NCBI RefSeq assembly: GCF_000381025.1
Contig: NZ_KB905815.1
Location: forward strand, 231,789 to 295,788
DNA length: 64,000 bases
DNA from: Streptomyces sulphureus DSM 40104
GTDB lineage: Bacteria; Actinomycetota; Actinomycetes; Streptomycetales; Streptomycetaceae
Direction of reading: 5' to 3'
Part shown: in pieces, positions 58,700-64,000 of the stretch
How the letters are laid out: each line of letters starts with the position of its first letter
Position numbering within the stretch: the first letter of the stretch is position 1
The notes under the pieces: generated by a model
Seen by the model: the letters and a program-made list of their open reading frames with translations, nothing else
Database searches by the model: none
Told to the model about the DNA's origin: nothing
Translations under genes and position numbers: made by a program

Positions 58700-59074
58700 T
58701 CAGCTTCCGCGGTACGCCTCCAGCTCGACCTCGACGAGCGCCCGAGTGTCCGCGAGCCCGGCGACCACCAGCGCCGTCGCTGCGGGACGTACGCCCGCGA
58801 AGAGCTCGCGGTGCGCCCGCGCGGCCTCGTCGAGGTCGCGCTCGTGGACGAGGTGGATGCGGGTGCGCACGACCGCATCGGTGCCGAGGCCGTACGCGCG
58901 GAGCGCCGAGAGCGCCTGCGCGAAGGCCGCCCTGGTCTGCTCGTACGGATCGCCCTCGCCGAGGAGGACGCCCTCCTCGACCGGCAGCGTCCCGCCGACG
59001 AGGACCCGGTCCCCGGCCGCGACGGCGCGCGCGGCGCCGAACCGCTCCGCGAAGGAGTCGGCGGGGGAGGTCAT
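58700..59074 (-). CDS. RidA-like (YjgF) family protein
   Basis: 124 residues. RidA trimer fold features: [15 protein letters not shown] near 21, [15 protein letters not shown] near 44, [16 protein letters not shown] near 67 and [14 protein letters not shown] near 97, whose arginine is the usual imine-binding residue. RidA proteins hydrolyse reactive enamine/imine intermediates. Coupled to priA by ATGA and placed among his genes in streptomycetes. Confidence 0.88.
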   Translation of the reverse strand: MTSPADSFAERFGAARAVAAGDRVLVGGTLPVEEGVLLGEGDPYEQTRAAFAQALSALRAYGLGTDAVVRTRIHLVHERDLDEAARAHRELFAGVRPAATALVVAGLADTRALVEVELEAYRGS

Positions 59075-59802
59075 CCGGCCTCAGCGACGGCGGCCAGTGC
59101 CTCCTCCAGCGTGAACGCCCCGGCATAGAGCGCCTTTCCGACGATCGCGCCCTCGACGCCCTCGGGGACGAGCGAGGCGATCGCCCGCAGGTCGTCGAGG
59201 GAGGAGACGCCGCCCGAGGCGACGACCGGGCGGTCGGTTGCGGCGCAGACGTTGCGGAGCAGCTCCAGGTTGGGGCCTTTGAGGGTGCCGTCCTTGGCAA
59301 TGTCGGTGACGACGTACCGTGCGCAGCCCTCGGAGTCGAGGCGCGCCAGCGTCTCGTAGAGGTCGCCGCCGTCCCGCGTCCAGCCGCGTCCGCGGAGCGT
59401 CGTTCCGCGGACGTCGAGGCCGACCGCGATCCGGTCGCCGTGCTCGGCGATCACCTTCGCGACCCATTCGGGCGACTCCAGCGCCGCCGTCCCGAGGTTG
59501 ACCCGGCGGCAGCCGGTGGCGAGCGCGGCGGCGAGCGAATCGTCGTCGCGGATGCCGCCCGAGAGCTCCACCTTGATCTCCATCGCATGCGCCACCTCGG
59601 AGATCGCGGCGCGGTTGTCGCCCGTGCCGAACGCGGCGTCGAGGTCGACGAGATGGAGCCACTCGGCACCCGAGCGCTGCCAGGCGAGCGCGGCAGAGAG
59701 CGGGTCGCCGTAGGAGGTCTCGGAGCCGGACTCGCCGTGGACGAGACGGACGGCCTGGCCTTCCCTGACGTCGACGGCGGGGAGGAGTTCGAGCTTGCTC
59801 AT
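59071..59802 (-). CDS. priA: Bifunctional HisA/TrpF isomerase PriA
   Basis: 243 residues. HisA-like barrel with catalytic Asp near 11 ([18 protein letters not shown]) and Asp near 171 in [13 protein letters not shown]. Actinobacterial PriA isomerises both ProFAR (histidine) and PRA (tryptophan). No trpF is seen beside the trp genes here, which fits that dual role. Coupled with the RidA-like gene. Confidence 0.95.
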   Translation of the reverse strand: MSKLELLPAVDVREGQAVRLVHGESGSETSYGDPLSAALAWQRSGAEWLHLVDLDAAFGTGDNRAAISEVAHAMEIKVELSGGIRDDDSLAAALATGCRRVNLGTAALESPEWVAKVIAEHGDRIAVGLDVRGTTLRGRGWTRDGGDLYETLARLDSEGCARYVVTDIAKDGTLKGPNLELLRNVCAATDRPVVASGGVSSLDDLRAIASLVPEGVEGAIVGKALYAGAFTLEEALAAVAEAG

Positions 59803-59845
59803 CGGGGGCTGGTCCTCACGGTGCTGATCGGTTCGGAATGGCGGC

Positions 59846-60487
59846 TCAGAGAGTGGCGACCCAGTTCGCCAGCAGCCGGGCGCCCGCGTCGCCGGACTTC
59901 TCCGGGTGGAACTGGGTCGCCCACAGCGGGCCGTTCTCGACGGCGGAGACGAAGGGCGCGCCGTGCGTCGTCCAACTGACCTTGGGTGCGGCCAGCGCCG
60001 GGTTCGCCGTCTCCAACTCCCACTCGTGGACGGCGTAGGAGTGGACGAAGTAGTACCGCTCGTCGGCGGGAAGCCCGGCGAAGAGGCGCGAGTCCTCGGG
60101 CACGGTGACGGTGTTCCACCCCATGTGCGGCACCGTCTCCGCTTTCAGCGGGCCCACGGTGCCCGGCCATTCGTCGAGCCCCTCGGCCTCCTCGCCGTGC
60201 TCGATCCCGCGCGAGAAGAGCACCTGCATCCCCACGCAGATCCCGAGGACGGGCCGGCCGCCCGCGAGCCGCCGCCCGACGACCCAGTCGCCCCTCGCGG
60301 CACGCAGCCCGGCGATGCAGGAGGCGAAGGCGCCGACGCCGGGGACGAGGAGGCCGTCGGCCGCCATCGCCGCGTCGTACTCCTTGGTGATCTCGACCTC
60401 GGCGCCCGTCCGCGCCACGGCACGCTCGGCCGAACGCACGTTGCCGAAGCCGTAGTCGAAGACGACCACACGCTTGCCGTTGCTCAT
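59846..60487 (-). CDS. hisH: Imidazole glycerol phosphate synthase amidotransferase subunit
   Basis: 213 residues, class I glutamine amidotransferase. Nucleophile Cys near 83 ([12 protein letters not shown]), His in [12 protein letters not shown] near 196 followed by the catalytic Glu. [14 protein letters not shown] at the start is typical. ATG overlaps the stop of the small membrane protein by 4 bp; an ATG two codons upstream is less likely. Confidence 0.96.
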   Translation of the reverse strand: MSNGKRVVVFDYGFGNVRSAERAVARTGAEVEITKEYDAAMAADGLLVPGVGAFASCIAGLRAARGDWVVGRRLAGGRPVLGICVGMQVLFSRGIEHGEEAEGLDEWPGTVGPLKAETVPHMGWNTVTVPEDSRLFAGLPADERYYFVHSYAVHEWELETANPALAAPKVSWTTHGAPFVSAVENGPLWATQFHPEKSGDAGARLLANWVATL

Positions 60488-60648
60488 TCCCACACGTCCA
60501 ACCGCAGCACACCGGCGAGGAGCGCCATCGCCGAGCAGATGCCGAGCAGCACCACCACGCCGGTGGGCAGCTTCTGCTTCCAGAAGGAGACCGCACCGCC
60601 GGCGAGGAAGAGGCCGACGAAGATCAGCAGGGTGGAGAGGCCGTTCAC
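60484..60648 (-). CDS. Small membrane protein of the his operon
   Basis: 54 residues from a GTG, two hydrophobic helices ([20 protein letters not shown] and [20 protein letters not shown]). Its stop overlaps hisH by ATGA, and I recall a similar small gene between hisB and hisH in other streptomycetes. Function unknown. Confidence 0.7.
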   Translation of the reverse strand: MNGLSTLLIFVGLFLAGGAVSFWKQKLPTGVVVLLGICSAMALLAGVLRLDVWE

Positions 60649-60682
60649 CGCCCCACCGGCTTCCGTATCGCGCACGCCACGG

Positions 60683-61276
60683 CTACAGCGCCCCCTTCGT
60701 CGAGGGGATGACCCCTGGCTGCCTCGTGTCGAGTTCACTGGCGTACCGCAGGGCGCGGGCCAGCGCCTTGAACTGGCACTCCACGATGTGGTGCGCGTTG
60801 CGCCCGTACGGGACCTCCACGTGGAGCGCGACCTGCGCCTGGGCCACGAAGGACTCCAGGATGTGCCGCGTCATCGTCGTGTCGTAGGAGCCGATCATGG
60901 GCGCCATGCCCTCCGGCTCGACGTGGACGAGGTACGGGCGGCCCGAGAGGTCGACCGTCACGCGGGCGAGCGACTCGTCGAGCGGCACCGCCGAGTTGGC
61001 GAAGCGCACGATGCCGCGCTTGTCGCCGAGCGCCTCCTTGAAGGCGGCGCCGAGCGCCAGCGAGGTGTCCTCGATGGTGTGGTGGGTGTCGATGTGCAGG
61101 TCGCCGTCGGTCTTGACCGTGAGGTCGAAGAGGCCGTGCCTGGCGAGCTGGTCGAGCATGTGGTCGTAGAAGCCCACGCCCGTCGATATATCGGCCTGCC
61201 CGGTCCCGTCGAGGTCGATCTCGACGAGGACCGAGGTCTCCTTGGTGTTGCGCTGCACGCGTCCCGTGCGGCTCAT
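60683..61276 (-). CDS. hisB: Imidazoleglycerol-phosphate dehydratase
   Basis: 197 residues, monofunctional (no phosphatase domain). Manganese ligands in [11 protein letters not shown] near 42, [16 protein letters not shown] near 63, [12 protein letters not shown] near 136 and [16 protein letters not shown] near 157. ATG overlaps the hisC stop by 4 bp. Confidence 0.97.
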   Translation of the reverse strand: MSRTGRVQRNTKETSVLVEIDLDGTGQADISTGVGFYDHMLDQLARHGLFDLTVKTDGDLHIDTHHTIEDTSLALGAAFKEALGDKRGIVRFANSAVPLDESLARVTVDLSGRPYLVHVEPEGMAPMIGSYDTTMTRHILESFVAQAQVALHVEVPYGRNAHHIVECQFKALARALRYASELDTRQPGVIPSTKGAL

Positions 61277-62397
61277 TGTGCGTTCTCCTTCATCACTGCG
61301 CGCACCGCATCGAGGAACGCGTCGTTCTCCTCCGGGGTCCCTGCGGTGACCCTCAGCCGGCCCGGGACGCCGTTGTCCCTGACGAGGACGCCGTGCGCGA
61401 GGAGCGCCTCCCAGACGGCGTGTGCGCCGCCGGGCCCGTCGAACCTGCCGAACTGGACGAAGTTGGCGTCCGAGGCGGTCACCTCGCAGCCGGCGTCGCG
61501 GAGTTCGGCGACGATGCGGTCCCGTTCGCTCTTGAGCTGCTCGACGTATCCGAGCAGGGTATCGGTGTGCTCCAGCGCGGCGAGCGCGGTGGCCTGGGTG
61601 ACGGCCGAGAGGTGGTACGGCAGCCGCACCAGTTGCACCGCTTCCACGACGGCGGGGTCGGCGGCGAGGTAGCCGAGCCGCAGCCCCGCGGCGCCGAACG
61701 CCTTCGACATCGTCCGCGAGACCACCAGCGTCGGCCGGCCCTCCAGCAGCGGCAGCAGCGAAGGCCGGTGTGAGAACTCGCCGTACGCCTCGTCGACGAC
61801 GACGAGCGCGCCGTGTTCGGGCCGCGCGCGCTGCGCCGCCTCGTGGAGCGCGACGACCGTCTCCTCCTCCACCGCCGTCCCCGTCGGGTTGTTCGGCGAG
61901 CAGACGAAGACGACGTCCGGGCGGTGGGCCTCGATCGTCCGCACGGCCGCTGCGACGTCGATGGTGAAGTCGTCGTTGCGCGGCCCGGAGAGCCAGCCGG
62001 TGCCGGTGCCGCGGGCGAGGAGCCCGTGCATCGAGTACGAGGGCTCGAAGCCGAGCGCGGTACGGCCGGGGCCGCCGAAGGTCTGGAGGAGCTGCTGGAG
62101 CACCTCGTTGGAGCCGTTCGCGGCCCAGACGTTCGCCTCGGTGACGGCGTGGCCCGTCATCCGCCGCAGGTAGCAGGCGAGTTCGGTGCGCAGCTCCACC
62201 GCGTCCCGGTCCGGATAGCGGTTGAGGGTGCGCGCCGCCTCGGTGACGCGCTCGCCGATCCGCTGCACCAGCGGCTCGGGGAGCGGGTAGGGGTTCTCGT
62301 TGGTGTTGAGCCGGACGGGGACGTCCAACTGCGGGGCCCCGTAAGGGGACTTGCCGCGGAGTTCGTCCCTGATCGGCAGTTCTTCTGTGGCTGTCAC
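61273..62397 (-). CDS. hisC: Histidinol-phosphate aminotransferase
   Basis: 374 residues, fold-type I PLP enzyme. Substrate-side [11 protein letters not shown] near 32, PLP lysine in [18 protein letters not shown] near 231, and the [11 protein letters not shown] arginine near 352. Start is a GTG at 62397. Thirty bases separate it from hisD. Confidence 0.96.
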   Translation of the reverse strand: MTATEELPIRDELRGKSPYGAPQLDVPVRLNTNENPYPLPEPLVQRIGERVTEAARTLNRYPDRDAVELRTELACYLRRMTGHAVTEANVWAANGSNEVLQQLLQTFGGPGRTALGFEPSYSMHGLLARGTGTGWLSGPRNDDFTIDVAAAVRTIEAHRPDVVFVCSPNNPTGTAVEEETVVALHEAAQRARPEHGALVVVDEAYGEFSHRPSLLPLLEGRPTLVVSRTMSKAFGAAGLRLGYLAADPAVVEAVQLVRLPYHLSAVTQATALAALEHTDTLLGYVEQLKSERDRIVAELRDAGCEVTASDANFVQFGRFDGPGGAHAVWEALLAHGVLVRDNGVPGRLRVTAGTPEENDAFLDAVRAVMKENAQ

Positions 62398-62427
62398 GTG
62401 CTCTCGGGTGCCTTTCCGACGGCGCCC

Positions 62428-63744
62428 TCAGGCGCCCTGCTGCTCGGGGAAGCGCGCGGTGACCGCGCTGCCGTGCGCCGGCAGGTCCTCTGCCTCGGCG
62501 AGCGCCACCACATGGTGGGCGACGTCGGCGAGGGCCTCGCGGGTGTAGTCGACGACGTGGATGCCGCGCAGGAAGGACTGGACCGACAGGCCCGAGGAAT
62601 GGCAGGCGCAACCGCCGGTCGGCAGCACGTGGTTGGAGCCCGCGCAGTAGTCGCCGAGCGAGACGGGAGCCCAGGGCCCGACGAAGACGGCGCCGGCGTT
62701 GCGGACCCGCGACGCCCAGTGCGCCGCGTCCTCCGTCTGGATCTCCAGGTGCTCGGCCGCGTAGCCGTCGACCACGGCGAGGCCGTCCTCCAGCGAGTCG
62801 ACGAGGACGATGCCGGACTGCCGGCCGCCGAGCGCCTCGGTGATCCGCTCCCGGTGCTTCGCCGCGGAGGTCTGCACCTTCAACTCGGCCTCCACCGCGT
62901 CGGCGAGCCGCTCGGAGGGGACGACGAGGACCGCGGCGGCGACCGGGTCGTGCTCGGCCTGGCTGATGAGGTCGGCGGCGAGGTGCGCCGGTTCCGCCGT
63001 CTCGTCGGCGAGGATCGCGATCTCGGTCGGGCCCGCCTCCGAGTCGATGCCGATACGGCCCTTGAGGAGCCGCTTGGCGGCGGCGACGTAGATGTTGCCG
63101 GGGCCCGTGACGAGCTGCGCGGGCCTGCACTCCTCGGTGCCGTAGGCGAACATGGCGACGGCCTGGGCGCCGCCGGCCGCGTGGACCTCGTCGACGCCGA
63201 GGAGGGCGCAGGCGGCGAGGGTCGTCGGGTGCGGGAGGCCGCCGAACTCGGCCTGCGGCGGCGAGCTGACGGCGAGCGACTCGACCCCCGCCTCCTGCGC
63301 GGGGACGACGTTCATGACGACGGAGCTCGGATAGACGGCCCGACCGCCCGGGACGTACAGGCCGACGCGCTCGACGGGCACCCACCGCTCGGTGACGGTG
63401 CCGCCGGGGACGACCCGGACCGTGGAGTCGGTGCGCCGCTGGTCGCGGTGGACGGTGCGGGCCCGCTCGATCGACTCCTCCAGGGCTGCGCGGACCCTCG
63501 GGTCGAGCTGCTCCAGCGCCTCGTCGAGAGCGGCCTGCGGCACGCGGACGCTGCTCTGCGTGACGCCGTCGAACCGCTGCGCGTACTCGCGGAGCGCCGC
63601 GGTGCCGCGATGGCGCACGTCGTCGCAGATCGGCCGCACCTTCTCCAGGGCGGCCTCGACGTCGAGTTCGGCACGGGGCAGCAGCTCGCGCGCGCGGGCG
63701 TCGGAGCCCGGCGCGGAGCCGCGCAGATCGATTCGGGAGATCAC
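62428..63744 (-). CDS. hisD: Histidinol dehydrogenase
   Basis: 438 residues. Zinc and catalytic residues in [20 protein letters not shown] near 350-370 and [10 protein letters not shown] near 405; NAD-side [19 protein letters not shown] near 215. Two-step oxidation of histidinol to histidine. GTG start preceded by TGGAG. First gene of the hisD-C-B-(membrane protein)-H-priA-RidA-F run. Confidence 0.97.
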   Translation of the reverse strand: MISRIDLRGSAPGSDARARELLPRAELDVEAALEKVRPICDDVRHRGTAALREYAQRFDGVTQSSVRVPQAALDEALEQLDPRVRAALEESIERARTVHRDQRRTDSTVRVVPGGTVTERWVPVERVGLYVPGGRAVYPSSVVMNVVPAQEAGVESLAVSSPPQAEFGGLPHPTTLAACALLGVDEVHAAGGAQAVAMFAYGTEECRPAQLVTGPGNIYVAAAKRLLKGRIGIDSEAGPTEIAILADETAEPAHLAADLISQAEHDPVAAAVLVVPSERLADAVEAELKVQTSAAKHRERITEALGGRQSGIVLVDSLEDGLAVVDGYAAEHLEIQTEDAAHWASRVRNAGAVFVGPWAPVSLGDYCAGSNHVLPTGGCACHSSGLSVQSFLRGIHVVDYTREALADVAHHVVALAEAEDLPAHGSAVTARFPEQQGA

Positions 63745-64000
63745 GACTCCAGTCTCTCAGACACCGCGCGAGTCCCGGACATCGTTCCATCCTTCGGTAC
63801 ACCTTCGTGTACACCCCGTGCACAGGCGGGCGCCGACCGCTGCGCGAGGCGTCCCGCGGACCCCCACCGTTCCCGCCGTTCACGCCAACCGGTCGCCGGC
63901 GCAGGCCACTTGGGGACACGGGGCGGCTAACGTAGCGCAACGAACCGTCCGTCACCGGGTGCTGCGGTGTGTAGCCGGGAGTGGCGGGCGGAATCACCAG
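63745..64000. other. Region upstream of hisD, to the window edge
   Basis: 256 bases without a supportable gene. It should contain the his operon promoter; a dyad at 63797-63812 lies about 53 bases before hisD. The open reading frames that cross it lack family resemblance. Confidence 0.4.
63797..63812. promoter_or_regulatory. Dyad upstream of the his operon
   Basis: GTACAC-CTTC-GTGTAC is a perfect 6-bp inverted repeat. On the coding strand GTGTAC is followed at 12-base spacing by a second GTGTAC in a GTGTACACGAAG / GTGTACCGAAGG direct repeat. A possible regulator site for hisD; regulator unknown. Confidence 0.4.

Overview
The window is high-GC (roughly 70% or more) DNA from a streptomycete. 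Evidence is the strong G/C bias at third codon positions, frequent GTG starts with 4-bp ATGA/GTGA overlaps, and a gene order that from memory parallels the S. coelicolor gltDB - lgt - trpABMC - trpE - hisI - hisF-priA-H-B-C-D chromosomal segment. It is core chromosome interrupted by accessory blocks. No tRNA, rRNA, CRISPR array or intact transposon was seen.

Layout. 0-8 kb: an exported M20-type amidohydrolase converges on gltD-gltB (glutamate synthase), which has a GlnR-like site upstream. 8-17 kb: a VIT-family metal transporter, a YoaK-type membrane protein, and a complete Mrp/Mnh cation/proton antiporter operon in which MnhA and MnhB are fused. 17-26 kb: lgt, a membrane-tethered DsbA-like protein, then trpA-trpB-trpM-trpC, small membrane proteins, a Trp-associated membrane protein, trpE and hisI. 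57.9-63.7 kb: hisF, a RidA-like gene, priA (bifunctional HisA/TrpF, consistent with no trpF being seen), hisH, a 54-residue membrane protein, hisB, hisC and hisD. The trp and his genes are transcribed on the minus strand.

About 32 kb of other genes separates hisI from hisF. Most striking is a locus at 26.9-31.5 kb. An XRE/TPR-type regulator is followed by a 13-bp inverted repeat and then by a tightly packed operon: a resolvase-fold-like protein, an unknown protein, a CxxC zinc-ribbon-like protein, a 46-residue Gly/Asp-rich peptide with a perfect Shine-Dalgarno sequence, a PIMT-like methyltransferase starting directly at the peptide stop codon, and a small unknown protein. There is no ATP-grasp, lanthionine or lasso enzyme. 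This looks like an aspartimide-forming ('imiditide'-like) RiPP locus.

The rest of the block holds an ArsR-type regulator with an MFS pump; a LysM/M23 cell-wall peptidase behind a c-di-AMP (ydaO-type) riboswitch; a LysR gene divergent from sdhCAB, whose promoter may give a leaderless mRNA; and a four-gene RHS polymorphic-toxin cassette with an unrecognised C-terminal toxin and a candidate immunity gene. It also holds a decayed acyl-CoA ligase, a zinc D-Ala-D-Ala carboxypeptidase, a SIMPL protein, a membrane-anchored Mrr-like nuclease, a secreted phospholipase A2, a methyltransferase, an XRE-cupin regulator, and an iron-siderophore ABC importer behind an iron box.
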